Assembly (NCBI GenBank): GCA_002347645.1
Contig: DDYF01000042.1
Span: 3,684 to 37,188 of the forward strand
DNA: 33,505 nucleotides
Source of the DNA: Thermoleophilia bacterium UBA2241
Lineage (GTDB): Bacteria > Actinomycetota > Thermoleophilia > UBA2241
Reading direction: 5' to 3'
Made by a program: the position numbers and the translations under genes. Below, piece by piece: positions 1 through 8,900 of the stretch. The notes below the pieces were generated by a model. It saw only the letters and a program-made list of their open reading frames with translations. It had not been told where the DNA came from and ran no database searches. How positions within the stretch are numbered: the first letter of the stretch is position 1; every line of letters starts with the position of its first letter.

Positions 1-4
1 CGCG

Positions 5-2317
5 TCACGCCTTCTCCGCCGCCCGCGCGCGCAGCGCCTCGACCATGAAGCTGGCCACGTTGTGGCCCTTGGTGCCGCGGCCGAAGCCGGCGTCCATGCC
101 CCAGCTCCTCGCGAGCTCGTCGGTGACCTGCGTGCCGCCGCTGATCAGCAGCAGCTTGTCGCGCACGCCCTTCTCCACCGCGAGGTCGGAGATCTTCTCC
201 ATGTTCTGGCGATGGATCTCGCCGTGGGTGATGATCGTACTCAGCAGCACGGCGTCGGCGGCATGCTCGATCGCGGCGTCGAGGAGCTTGTCGACGGGCA
301 CGGAGGTGCCCAGGTACACGCATTCGATGCCGTACTTCTCGATGCCGCCGTGCTTGATGTCGATGATCTCGCGCATGCCGACCGAGTGCTCGTCGTTGCC
401 GACCGTCGCGGCCACCGCCTTGAGGCCGTGCTCCTTGACGTAGGCGCGGATGTCGTCCTCGGGGACGAGCTGCACCTCCTGAGGGATGATCAGCGTCGCT
501 GGATCGACGACCACGTCCAGCCGTCCGCGCACCTCCACCAGCGTGCCCTCGGCGGGGTGCATGACCTGCTTGTGGATGACCTCGGGCTCCTGGAGGTTCA
601 TCGCCTTGGCGAGCTCGAGCGCGGCAAACTCGGCCACGCGCTCCTGGGCTGGCAGGAACATGGTGACGACGACGAATCCGTCGCCCGCCCACTGCACCTC
701 GGGCTTGATGAGGTCCTTCTCGCGAAGCTCGCAGGTCCGCTCCAGCCGCACGTTGACGTTGTCCTCGGGGTCGAGCTCGTCGATGAACGGGATGAGCCCC
801 TCGTCACAGAGCGTGCAGCCACCGACAGGGTCGCACGCCTTCGTGAGCCCGTCGGGCAGGTGGTTGTCGCCGAAGTGGTGGCACACGGGCGCCATGTAGT
901 CGGCGGCGCGCTCGATGACCGTGCCCACGCCGACGCCGCCGTCGATCTTGCGGAAGATGCCGTCGTCGTTGGTCTCGGGGTAGCACCCCGAATCGACGAA
1001 GTAGCCCTCCTGCACGGCGCCGAAGTAGCCGCCGTCGCGCACCATGCCCTCGAGGAAGAGGACCGCGCGCTCCTTGAGCTCGCGCACCTTGCTCTTGAGC
1101 TCGGGCGCATCGCGGTCGACCTTGACCACCTTGCGCAACCCGTCCAGGCCGACGAGCGTCTGGCGCGCCGTGTTGACCGCGTGCACGTTGTTGTAGTGCC
1201 ACGGCACGTTGCGGCCCTCGTCCGGCGTGATCGTGCTCTGGATGTCGGCCGACGTCAGCCGGCTGACCAGCATGTTCAGGACGTGGTTGACGGTCGCCTC
1301 GCGGCCGCACGACTCGATGTAGCGCGTGTTCTGCTGGGCGCGCATCTTGTACTGGCCGAAGAGGTCGCGCAGCGCGACCGCGTACGGCAGGTCCATGCGC
1401 ACGCACGGGGCCGGCGCGGCGTCCGGCGGCACGGTGCTCAGGCAGATGTTCTCGGGCGGCATCCCGGCCTTGACCGAGTAGGCGCAGTTGATGGCGTGCT
1501 GCACGAGCAGCTCGGGCATGACCTTCCACGCCTCGCGCGCGGTAGCGTTGGCGTTGTGGGCACCGTCGATCTGCGCCATGTTCACGGCCGCCATGATGCG
1601 CTTCGCCACCGCCGCGTCGACGAAGCTGCGCACCATGTTGATGTTGCGGTAGAGCACGTTGTACTGCGGGTCCTGGTGGGCGCCGTTGACGCCCTCCTCG
1701 GCGAACATCACGGCCATCTCGGGGCCGGCGACGCCGCTGACGTAGCTGTGGAAGTTGATCGGCCGCCCGACCTCATCCTCGATAAGATCGAGGGCCTTGC
1801 GCGTCGCCCGCACCTGCTTGCGCGTCACGGCGATGCCGCCGACGCCCTCCGGCGTGCCCTCGAGCAGGTTGTCCATGTGGCTCTGGCCCGCGGTGCGGAT
1901 GACCATGATGTGGTCGGCGCCGTGCCAGGCCGTCATGCGCATGCGGCGGATGTCGTCCTCAAAGCGGCCCGAGGCGATCTCCGTCGTCACCACGCAGTCA
2001 GGCTGCGGGTCGATGTTCGCGAAGTAGTGGGCCGCCGGCAGCGGCACGCTGCGGCGCAGGCTGCGCGAGGTCTCGCGGTACGAGAACGGCCCGATCACCT
2101 GGTCCTCGACCGGGGTCCGCCAGGTCCAGCCCCGGCGCCGCGGACGGTAGTCCTCGAGGCCTTGCAGGATCTCGTCCAGGTCGATCTTCTCGTCCTGGTC
2201 GAGCGGGTGTCGGCTCGCCCAGTCGTCGGGGCGGGCGCCGGCGGGCGCGTACGGCTCCGGCGCCTTCGCCGGGCGGTGATGGCCCTTCTCGCCCGTCTCA
2301 GGCGTCATCGCGGCCAC
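5..2317 (-). CDS. oraE: D-ornithine 4,5-aminomutase, large (E, beta) subunit
   Basis: This is the catalytic subunit of the adenosylcobalamin- and PLP-dependent mutase that moves the terminal amino group of D-ornithine to C4, giving 2,4-diaminopentanoate. The protein is 770 aa, close to the family length. Near the C-terminus it has the B12-binding signature DEHSVG (DxHxxG, axial His about residue 644), then SxxxT-like LLSTI and the ISGGTQ glycine loop. A lysine exactly 11 residues after that histidine (about Lys655, in IIDIKHGG) matches the spacing of the PLP Schiff-base lysine in the clostridial enzyme. The start is ambiguous: GTG at 2317 or ATG at 2308. Both lie inside the end of oraS, so the subunits are probably translationally coupled. 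It is the last gene of the operon in view, and the 4 bases to the window edge hide what follows. Family identification is secure. Confidence 0.95.
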   Translation of the reverse strand: MAAMTPETGEKGHHRPAKAPEPYAPAGARPDDWASRHPLDQDEKIDLDEILQGLEDYRPRRRGWTWRTPVEDQVIGPFSYRETSRSLRRSVPLPAAHYFANIDPQPDCVVTTEIASGRFEDDIRRMRMTAWHGADHIMVIRTAGQSHMDNLLEGTPEGVGGIAVTRKQVRATRKALDLIEDEVGRPINFHSYVSGVAGPEMAVMFAEEGVNGAHQDPQYNVLYRNINMVRSFVDAAVAKRIMAAVNMAQIDGAHNANATAREAWKVMPELLVQHAINCAYSVKAGMPPENICLSTVPPDAAPAPCVRMDLPYAVALRDLFGQYKMRAQQNTRYIESCGREATVNHVLNMLVSRLTSADIQSTITPDEGRNVPWHYNNVHAVNTARQTLVGLDGLRKVVKVDRDAPELKSKVRELKERAVLFLEGMVRDGGYFGAVQEGYFVDSGCYPETNDDGIFRKIDGGVGVGTVIERAADYMAPVCHHFGDNHLPDGLTKACDPVGGCTLCDEGLIPFIDELDPEDNVNVRLERTCELREKDLIKPEVQWAGDGFVVVTMFLPAQERVAEFAALELAKAMNLQEPEVIHKQVMHPAEGTLVEVRGRLDVVVDPATLIIPQEVQLVPEDDIRAYVKEHGLKAVAATVGNDEHSVGMREIIDIKHGGIEKYGIECVYLGTSVPVDKLLDAAIEHAADAVLLSTIITHGEIHRQNMEKISDLAVEKGVRDKLLLISGGTQVTDELARSWGMDAGFGRGTKGHNVASFMVEALRARAAEKA

Positions 2318-2666
2318 CCCACTTCTTCTCGACGACGTCCCAGCCCTCGCCCGCGGCCAGCCTCGCCGCCGCCTGCCGCACGTCGACGTCCCACTTCTGG
2401 GCGCAGTGCAGGACGAGGTGCCCGGCGCCGTGGCCGAGCAGGCCGCGCTTGTCGATCTCGTTCACGACCGCGTTGCCGGTCGGCGAGTCGACGCCCATGC
2501 GCATCAGCACCGAGCGCTCGATGCTCGGCGAGGTGTGCGTCCGCGCGAGGTCGATGAGGGGGTCGACGATCTGGTCGACGAGCTCCCAGAAACGCGTCTC
2601 GAGCTGCTCGTCCGGGAGGTCGGCGAGATGCGTCCGCCACGCGAGGTACTCGTCGGCGCGGGCCAT
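2298..2666 (-). CDS. oraS: D-ornithine 4,5-aminomutase, small (S, alpha) subunit
   Basis: This is the 122-aa small subunit that pairs with OraE in the ornithine aminomutase heterotetramer. It is recognised by size, by its place directly before oraE, and by OraS-like segments such as LMRMGVDSPTGNAVV and GHGAGHLVLHCAQ, which carry the conserved Gly/His-rich C-terminal half. The ATG start at 2666 follows a purine-rich AAGGGGG Shine-Dalgarno that lies in the last codons of ortB; the ortB stop is one base upstream. The end overlaps the start of oraE. Nothing is missing compared with the family. Confidence 0.9.
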   Translation of the reverse strand: MARADEYLAWRTHLADLPDEQLETRFWELVDQIVDPLIDLARTHTSPSIERSVLMRMGVDSPTGNAVVNEIDKRGLLGHGAGHLVLHCAQKWDVDVRQAAARLAAGEGWDVVEKKWGGRDDA

Positions 2667-2667
2667 C

Positions 2668-4086
2668 TCAGTCCCCCTTGAGCTCGGTCAGCATCGCCTC
2701 GATCGCGGCGGTGTCCGTGTTCGTGTCGACCGCGAGGAAGGCGATGTCGTCGGCCGTCGGAGCGTAGCCCTCGGGCGCGTTCTTGAGCGCGTTACGCACG
2801 TAGCTCTTGCGCATGCGGGCGACGTCGAAGTCGTTGGCGCGGATCTGCTCGATCGACTCGGGGATGACGATGACCTTGCCCGGGGCGTTGCCCTTCGGGT
2901 CGCCGGCACGCACCTCGACGCCCATCTGCTTGGCGAAATTGAGCTGCGACCAGTGGTGCTTCCCCGCCCCCGTGTACTCGGTCTCCTGCACGACGATCGT
3001 CGCCTCGCAGGGCAGGTCTTGAGCCAGACTCACGGCCGCGGTCATGGCCGTGTTGCCGGCCGGGCCGCGCTCGAGACCCTCGAGCTTGGCCATCGCCTCG
3101 GTGATGTAGAACACCTCGCCCTGCGTGACCGTCATGTAGCGATCCATGTAGCGCAACGGCCGCGCCGCGTTGCGCGGCACGTCGGCGCGGTCGGGCCAGG
3201 TGGCGAACGGCACGCCAAAGCCGGTGTGGCCGGTCGTGAAGCTCTTGCGGTTGAAGTCGTTGTCGCTGGCCATGTGCAGGCCGCTCAGGTCGACCGAAGC
3301 GCTGACGATCTGGGTCCCGGTCGCGCCGGCGCGCTTGAGACCGCGAGCGGTGCCCGTGGTGTTGCCGCCGCCGGCGTGCGTGACGATGACGTGCGTCGGG
3401 TCGGCACCCGTGAGGGCGCGCATCTCGTTCGCGATCTCGAGACCAAGGGTCTCGATGCCGCTCACCCCGAACGAGCTGTAGAGCGAGGCGGCGAAGTAGC
3501 CCGTCACGTCGAGCAGCTCGACCATGTGAAAGAACAACTCCGGGCCGACGGTCATCTGCACGACCTCGGCGCCGTACGACTCGCAGATGCGCCCCTTCTC
3601 GACGATCTCCGGCTGGCCGACGTGGCGGCTGTCGAAGGTCTCCTGGCAGATGATGCACTTGAGGCCGTTACGTGCCGCCTGGCTGGCGACCGCGGCGCCG
3701 TAGTTGCCCGACGTCGCGGCGATGATGCCCTCGTAGCCCTTCTCCTTGGCGACGTGGATGCTTACGCTGGCGCGACGGTCCTTGAAGGCGCCGGCCAGGT
3801 TCGCGGCCTCGTCCTTGACGAAGATGCGCGCGCCCTTGCCGGGCGCGCTGATGCTGCGCACGAGATCGGTCAGGTTCCTGAGCTCGAGCAGCGGCGTGTT
3901 GCCGACGCCCGCCCTGGTCTGGATGCCGACGATGTCGTCGAGGCTGTAGCCGTGCGCGGTCATCATGCGCTCGTAGTCGAAGGCGATCGGGCTCAGCTCG
4001 AACTCGCCGTAGTCCATGCCCAGCGCCTTGCGCATGATCTCTCCGCGGCGCGCCATGATGGCGTCGAACTTGGTGGCCATCAGCAC
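2668..4086 (-). CDS. ortB: 2-amino-4-oxopentanoate thiolase, beta subunit (PLP-dependent)
   Basis: This subunit of 2-amino-4-ketopentanoate thiolase cleaves 2-amino-4-oxopentanoate with coenzyme A into alanine and acetyl-CoA, the last step of oxidative ornithine degradation. It is a fold-type II PLP enzyme of about 470 aa. LAGAFKDRRA carries the Schiff-base lysine (about Lys102), ATSGNYGAAVA resembles the substrate loop of threonine synthase/cysteine synthase relatives, and THAGGGNTTG is the phosphate-binding glycine loop. The GTG at 4086 gives 472 aa, but the ATG at 4080 is more likely because it forms a TGATG junction with the ortA stop. The next gene, oraS, begins one base after the ortB stop, which implies a single polycistronic message. 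Identification is firm from the motifs and the ordered pathway neighbours. Confidence 0.93.
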   Translation of the reverse strand: MLMATKFDAIMARRGEIMRKALGMDYGEFELSPIAFDYERMMTAHGYSLDDIVGIQTRAGVGNTPLLELRNLTDLVRSISAPGKGARIFVKDEAANLAGAFKDRRASVSIHVAKEKGYEGIIAATSGNYGAAVASQAARNGLKCIICQETFDSRHVGQPEIVEKGRICESYGAEVVQMTVGPELFFHMVELLDVTGYFAASLYSSFGVSGIETLGLEIANEMRALTGADPTHVIVTHAGGGNTTGTARGLKRAGATGTQIVSASVDLSGLHMASDNDFNRKSFTTGHTGFGVPFATWPDRADVPRNAARPLRYMDRYMTVTQGEVFYITEAMAKLEGLERGPAGNTAMTAAVSLAQDLPCEATIVVQETEYTGAGKHHWSQLNFAKQMGVEVRAGDPKGNAPGKVIVIPESIEQIRANDFDVARMRKSYVRNALKNAPEGYAPTADDIAFLAVDTNTDTAAIEAMLTELKGD

Positions 4087-4475
4087 TCACCGCCTTCGGC
4101 CGGCGTGCAGCCGCACCCGCAACCGCAGCCGCCCGTCGCCTCAGCCGCCTCCGTGGCACGATAGGCGGCGAGTCGCGCACGCAGGTCGCGACCGACGCGC
4201 GTGAGTTCGGGGATCGGGTCGCCGTAGGTGATGAAGTAGCCCGGATTCACGGCGGAGAGCGCGCCCGTCACCGCGCGGCCGGTCATCGTCTCGATGGTCA
4301 CCTCGTCGCCCATGCCGGCTTCGCCCTGGGCGAACCCCTTGACCCACATCATGAGCGGCTTCTCCGCCGTCTCCGGCGGCAGGTTCTTGCTGCGGTCGTC
4401 CGGGTCGAGCAGCTTGCACTCGACCTCGACCCAGTCGCCTTCGCGTGCTTGTGTCGCGTCGCTCAACGCGGTCAC
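4080..4475 (-). CDS. ortA: 2-amino-4-oxopentanoate thiolase, alpha subunit, with Cys-Gly tail
   Basis: This is the small partner of OrtB in the CoA-dependent thiolytic cleavage of 2-amino-4-oxopentanoate. The 131-aa protein shows typical OrtA segments: GDWVEVECKLLDP near the N-terminus, then LPLMMWVKG-like and VNPGYFITYGDPIPEL in the second half. The C-terminus is odd. It contains alternating glycine and cysteine (Cys117, 119, 121, 123) and ends in cysteine 131, resembling a metal-binding tail. The GTG at 4475 abuts its only Shine-Dalgarno-like AAAGGGG. A TTG three codons later (4466) has better spacing and may be the real start. A 67-base gap separates it from ord, and its stop overlaps the ortB start. 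Confidence 0.9.
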   Translation of the reverse strand: MTALSDATQAREGDWVEVECKLLDPDDRSKNLPPETAEKPLMMWVKGFAQGEAGMGDEVTIETMTGRAVTGALSAVNPGYFITYGDPIPELTRVGRDLRARLAAYRATEAAEATGGCGCGCGCTPAEGGEC

Positions 4476-4542
4476 CCCTTTCGGGTGGTCAGGCGGCGCG
4501 CCGCAGATGCTTGCGCGCGCGGCTCGCCTCTCGTCGTCGGGG

Positions 4543-5553
4543 TCATGCGCTCGGCGTCCAGAAGCGCGGCAGCGGCATGTCGACGACGGTCAGCATGCCG
4601 GCCGGCGCGGCCTTCATGAGCGGGATGTAGTTGCCCGTGCTCGCGTACGTGCCCTTGCCGCCCGGGATCTCCGGCTTGTTCGCCATGTTCACGTTCGGCT
4701 CGCCGTGGATCTCGATGTAGTCGCCGGTCTCGACGCCCTCCATCTCGGGATGGATCTGCTGCGGGTGGATGAGCTCGATCTTGAGCTCTCCGCCCACGTA
4801 GCCACGCCCGATGTGACGGCAGCCCGCGACGTCGTCGGGGGCGACGCGCACGTGCGGCGTGGAGCGCTCGACCGTCGTCGTGATCGGCTCGCGCGTCTCC
4901 TCGATACGATCGATCTTCCAGCCCAGGGCCTTGCCGATCAGGTAGATCGACTCGGGGAAGCCGATGTGACCCACGATGCTGCCGTCGGCCACACCCTTCG
5001 TGAACTGCTCCACGGTCGTGCCGACGCCCTGGCCGTTGAGGACCGTCGGCCCGAACGGCGACAGGTCGTTGACGCGGGTCGCGACGATCTTGTCGACACG
5101 CAGGCAGACCGAGCTCCACATGGAGATGAGCGCGTCGAGCATGAAGCCGGGGTTGATGCCCGTGCCAAGGACGCTGACGCCGTGCTTCTTGGCGAGCGCG
5201 TCGATCTTGTCGGCCCAGGCGGCGTCGCTGGCCCACGGGTACGACAGCTTCTCGGCGATGCAGATGACGTTGCAGCCCGCTTCGACGGCCGGCTCGATCT
5301 GGGGGGCGACCTCGTGGAGGTTGCTCTGCGTGTTGATGCAGACGACGTCGGGCTGCTTCGCGAGCACGGACGCGAAGTCGGTCGTCATCTTGACGTCGCA
5401 CGGGCGCCCGAGGAGCTCGCCGACGGTCTTCCCTTCTTTGGCGGGGTTGGTGACGATGACGCCGACGAGGTCGATGTCACGGGGCCTGTCGAGGATGAAC
5501 CCCAGGAGACCCTGGCCCATCATCCCTGTGCCCCACTCGGCTACCCTGATCAT
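4543..5553 (-). CDS. ord: 2,4-diaminopentanoate dehydrogenase
   Basis: This NAD(P)-dependent enzyme oxidatively deaminates 2,4-diaminopentanoate to 2-amino-4-oxopentanoate, releasing ammonia and linking OraSE to OrtAB. The 336-aa product begins with a Rossmann dinucleotide fold (WGTGMMGQG, about residues 7-15). It continues with dihydrodipicolinate-reductase-like features: SNLHEVAP, a GTGINPGFMLDAL catalytic region near residue 150, and a C-terminal segment rich in conserved Gly/Asn (HGEPNVNMANKPEI). The ATG at 5553 is preceded by AGGAG at good spacing. It is the first enzyme gene of the operon, and the leader upstream is described separately. A generic dihydrodipicolinate reductase is the alternative, but the context makes Ord by far the better call. 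Confidence 0.93.
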   Translation of the reverse strand: MIRVAEWGTGMMGQGLLGFILDRPRDIDLVGVIVTNPAKEGKTVGELLGRPCDVKMTTDFASVLAKQPDVVCINTQSNLHEVAPQIEPAVEAGCNVICIAEKLSYPWASDAAWADKIDALAKKHGVSVLGTGINPGFMLDALISMWSSVCLRVDKIVATRVNDLSPFGPTVLNGQGVGTTVEQFTKGVADGSIVGHIGFPESIYLIGKALGWKIDRIEETREPITTTVERSTPHVRVAPDDVAGCRHIGRGYVGGELKIELIHPQQIHPEMEGVETGDYIEIHGEPNVNMANKPEIPGGKGTYASTGNYIPLMKAAPAGMLTVVDMPLPRFWTPSA

Positions 5554-5577
5554 CTCCGCTCCTGTGTGTCGTGATTA

Positions 5578-5585
5578 CACCGGTG
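5578..5585. promoter_or_regulatory. CACCGGTG palindrome just upstream of ord
   Basis: This 8-bp perfect palindrome sits about 25 bases before the ord start codon, in a locally AT-richer patch (5574-5600). It could be an operator or an internal structure of the leader. Eight GC-rich bases are weak evidence alone. Confidence 0.25.
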
Positions 5586-5640
5586 AATGCCAAATATGCA
5601 CGGGCGGACGCGACTCTATCACGGTCTCAACGGGGGCCCC

Positions 5641-5747
5641 GGACGGCAACGGGTCGACAGTTGCGACGGCGAGCGGGGGGCGAGGAGGTGGGAGACCGCC
5701 CGGCCATGGACGAAGGCGCGCGCCGCGCGCAGTGCAGGGCGCGCGGC
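5641..5747 (-). promoter_or_regulatory. leader hairpin followed by C-rich, G-poor tract
   Basis: Ten bases after the stop of the leader ORF is a perfect 9-bp inverted repeat (GCCGCGCGC at 5739-5747 and its complement at 5722-5730, with an 8-base loop). No U-tract follows, so it is not a classic intrinsic terminator. Further down the transcript, 5641-5695 reads about 30 C to 10 G in 55 bases on the sense strand, a composition like Rho-loading sites. A conditional termination region before ord is an inference. From here to the ord Shine-Dalgarno I see only the short palindrome described next. Confidence 0.35.
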
Positions 5748-5757
5748 TCGCCGTTCA

Positions 5758-5823
5758 CTACGGGCGGGCGGGTGGAGGCTGGTCGACCGTGTCGTGCAGG
5801 AGGACGGAGAGCTCCTTGCCCAT
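5758..5823 (-). CDS. possible 21-aa leader peptide of the ornithine operon
   Basis: This short ORF lies between the promoter at 5866-5894 and ord. Its ATG (5823) is preceded by another ATG at 5826 and by a perfect AAGGAGG at 5829-5835, giving 5-base spacing to the second ATG. The predicted product is MGKELSVLLHDTVDQPPPARP. It ends in a Pro-Pro-Pro run, a kind of sequence known to slow ribosomes without EF-P, just before the stop. No homology was recognised. The strong ribosome-binding site and the location in the 5' leader argue for translation. The short length and high-GC background argue for caution. Confidence 0.45.
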   Translation of the reverse strand: MGKELSVLLHDTVDQPPPARP

Positions 5824-5865
5824 CATCGCCTCCTTGGTCGGGGTGGTGCGGCCGCGGCGTGACGC

Positions 5866-5894
5866 ATGCTATGCGCGTGGGACCCGGGGGTCAA
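5866..5894 (-). promoter_or_regulatory. predicted housekeeping-sigma promoter for the ornithine operon leader
   Basis: On the minus strand, TTGACC (5889-5894) is followed after exactly 17 bases by TAGCAT (5866-5871). This fits the TTGAC-N17-TAnnnT consensus of the primary sigma factor. Transcription should begin near 5859, about 35 bases before the small leader ORF and about 305 bases before ord. It is the best promoter match I found in any gap of this window. Confidence 0.65.
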
Positions 5895-5948
5895 CTGGTA
5901 CCCCGAGGGAGCGCCCGGGTCACCCTGGGCCTCCTCGGCAGCGCGCCG

Positions 5949-8900
5949 TCACGGCGGGCCGGCAGACGAGGGCAGCCAGGGCTCGACCGCCCGGCCCTCG
6001 CCGACGGCCGCAGTCACTGCCCGGCGCCCGAGCTCGCGCACGACGTCGTCGACCGGCGTCGTTACCGCGAGGCCGTCGGCCGCCGCGGCGACGAACACGA
6101 CATCGCGGACGGCCTGCCCTGTGGCGGCCTCGATCGCCAGCGCGTACGCGGCTCCCTGCGTCAGGTAACGCTCGCGCAGCACCGCCTCGTCCGCGTCGGC
6201 GTCGGTCTTGTAGTCGACGACCACCCAGCCCCCGGCGTCGCGGTACAGCAGGTCGATCGCCCCGCCGACGACGGCGCCGGCGATCAGCGCGCCCACTGGC
6301 AGCTCGCGGTAGACCTCGTCGGCCGTGGCGGCGGCGCGGACCGGGGCCGAGCGCCAGCAGGCGCCGGCGAGCGCCGCCGCCTGCCCGGCAAGATCGGGTC
6401 GGTCGAACTCACGCACCACTGCGTCGGCGAGGTCCTCGAGGCCGACGGGATCGGCCAGGTCACACAGCTCCATCACGCGATGGACGGCGGATCCGAGCGC
6501 GAGGGCGCGCGCACGGCCGGGAGGGGCACCCGGGCCACCGCGAGCCGCGTCGTCGTCCATGTGCTCAAGCAGGCTCGGGCTCGTCGCCGGGGCAGGCAAC
6601 CCGGCGCGCGCCAGGACGGCGCGGCGCCGCTCGAGCCACGCGGCGCGAGCGCGCGCGAGCTCCGCGCCGCCGGCCGACCCACCGACGTCGCGGCGCGGTG
6701 AGGACTCCGCGGGCGCCAGGACCAGGAGGTCCCCGTCGACGCGTGCCTCGCGGGGCGCTTCGGGGCCCGGGCTCGGCAGGACGTCGTGGAGCGGGCCGAG
6801 CAGCACCGCAGCCGGCGTGCCGTCCTTCTTGGCGAGCCTGCCGAAACAGGTCAGCACCAGCCGATCGCGCGCCCGCGTGGCGGCGACATAAAGCAGACGA
6901 CGCGACTCGCTCGCCTCCATCTCCTTCTCGCGCACCTTCAGGGCCGTGTACGCGGCTGGCTCGAGCGTCTCGGGCCGGCGCCCCGGCAGCTCGACGCTCA
7001 GACGGGCTGCCAGCCGGCGCCGGGCCCGGTCGACGATGGGTTCCCCCCCGCCTCCACCCCCGGCGAGCGCCCCGCCGACGACCACCACGATCGGGAACTC
7101 GAGGCCCTTGGCCTTATGGACCGTGAGGAGGTGCACGACGTCCTCGTCGTCCCCCACCGCCGACTCCCGCTCGCCGGCGGCGTCGCCGGCCTCGGCCGCC
7201 CACTCCAGGAAAGCACCGAGGCCGCCTCCGCCGGCCGCGGTGAAGGCCCTCGCCCTCTCGACGAGCTTCTCGAGGTTGGCGATGGCCTGCCCGGCGCCAG
7301 CGCCGGTCGCGGCCAGAGACTCGGTCATGCGCGTGAGCCGCACGAGCTCGGCAACGAGCTCGTGCGGCTCACGCGCGCCACGCCGTTCGTGCAGGTCGCG
7401 CAAGGTGCGGAGGGCGGCGACCACCGGATCGTGACCCGGCGGCTGCCCGGCGGCGTCCAGGTCGAACCGCCCGCCCTGGGCCCAGAACCGGACGAGGTCG
7501 TCGTCGCTGAAGCCGAAGTACGACGAATGCAGGGCGCCGTAGAGCGCCGGCCCGTCGCTCGGATCGTCTGCGGCGCGGAGGCAAAGCAGGGCGTCGGCCA
7601 CCTCGCGGCGCCCGAAGTAGGCCTTGCCACCTTCGACGCGATACGGCACCCCGGCGGCGCGCAGGGCCTGCTCGTACGTCTCGTGGCCGGTGGTCGCCCT
7701 GAACAGGAGCGCCACGTCGCCCCAGCGCGGCGCCCGCGTGGCCTCGACACGGTCGCCGGTAACGCCGCGGTCCTGGATCTGCCAGCACGCTGCGCCGGGG
7801 CCGCACACCTCGAGGAGCAAGGCGGCGAGCGCCCGGGCCTCGTCGCCCCGCGCCTCGTCGGCCTCGCCGCTCTGGGAGCCGTACTCGCGCCCGAGCAGCA
7901 CGGCGACCTTCTCACCGGCCGACCGCGGGCGGAAGGCTTCGAGCGGCGTATACCCAGGCTGCCGGCCCTCGGTCGCGTCGTCGTCGAACACGCCGGCGAA
8001 CACCTGGTTGATCCAGTCGACAGCCTCCGGCGTCGTGCGGAAGTTCTGCGTGAGGTGCTCGAGACGCCCCGTACTCCCAGGCTGACCCGCGACGACATGC
8101 TTCACCTCGTCGTAGAGGGCGATGTCGGCACGCCGGAACCGGTAGATCGACTGCTTGGGGTCGCCGACGACGAACAACTTGCCCGGCTCGAGGACGACGT
8201 CGCGCCAGTCGCGAGCGACCGGCTCGCGCTCGCACAGGAACAGGGCGATCTCGGCCTGGAGGGGGTCAGTGTCCTGGAACTCGTCGACGAGGATGAAGCG
8301 GAAGCGCCGCTGCAGCTCTCCGCGCGCCACAAGGTCGCCGGCGAGCAGGTCGCGCAGGCGCCCGAGGAGGTCGGTGAAGTCAAGGCGGCCCTGGGCGACC
8401 TGGGCACCTCCCGCCCAGCGCGAGAACGCGTCGGCGACCGCGATCGCCGTCCCCGCGAGGAAGGCGGCGTAGGCGTCGCGCTGGGCGACGACCTCGGCCA
8501 CGACCTCGCGATAGCGGGCCTGCAGGCCGTCCTTGCCTCCTCGACCGGCGTTCCAGTTGGCCTTGGCTCCGCCGGGCGCCGAGGGTGTCTCCTTCGCCGG
8601 AAGGCCGTAGAGCGCTGCGGCGAACGCGTCGGCGTCCGCCGGCGGGTCGGCCACCATCTTCGCGCACGCGTCCGCAAGCGCGAGGGCCGCCGCGCACCCC
8701 TTGTCGGTGTGGTCTGTGCACGCGGCGGCGCAGTACCCGGCGAGGCGCGCCGCGGACGCACCGAGACCGGCGAGCCCCCCCGCCAGGTCGGGCTCGGGCG
8801 GAGGGCCGGCGACTGGGTCGATGTCGTATCGCTCGCCGAACACGCCATTCGGGCCAATGGCCAGGCTCCGAACGGTGTCGAGTGTGACGCCGGCGCCGAG

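Noticed and set aside
62..2557. Very long open frame on the plus strand opposite oraE and oraS
   Set aside because: It is antisense to well-matched enzymes and has low-complexity Arg/His/Val/Asp composition typical of shadow frames in high-GC DNA. Similar long frames opposite ortB, addA, zwf, pgi, tkt and the pnt genes were dropped for the same reason.
5559..5860. Cobalamin riboswitch in front of a B12-dependent pathway
   Set aside because: No B12 box (GCCACTG-type) or other recognisable riboswitch core is present in the leader.
5571..6701. Plus-strand frames starting in the ord-addA gap
   Set aside because: They run antisense through the nuclease end of addA, with Arg/Gly-rich shadow composition and no ribosome-binding site.
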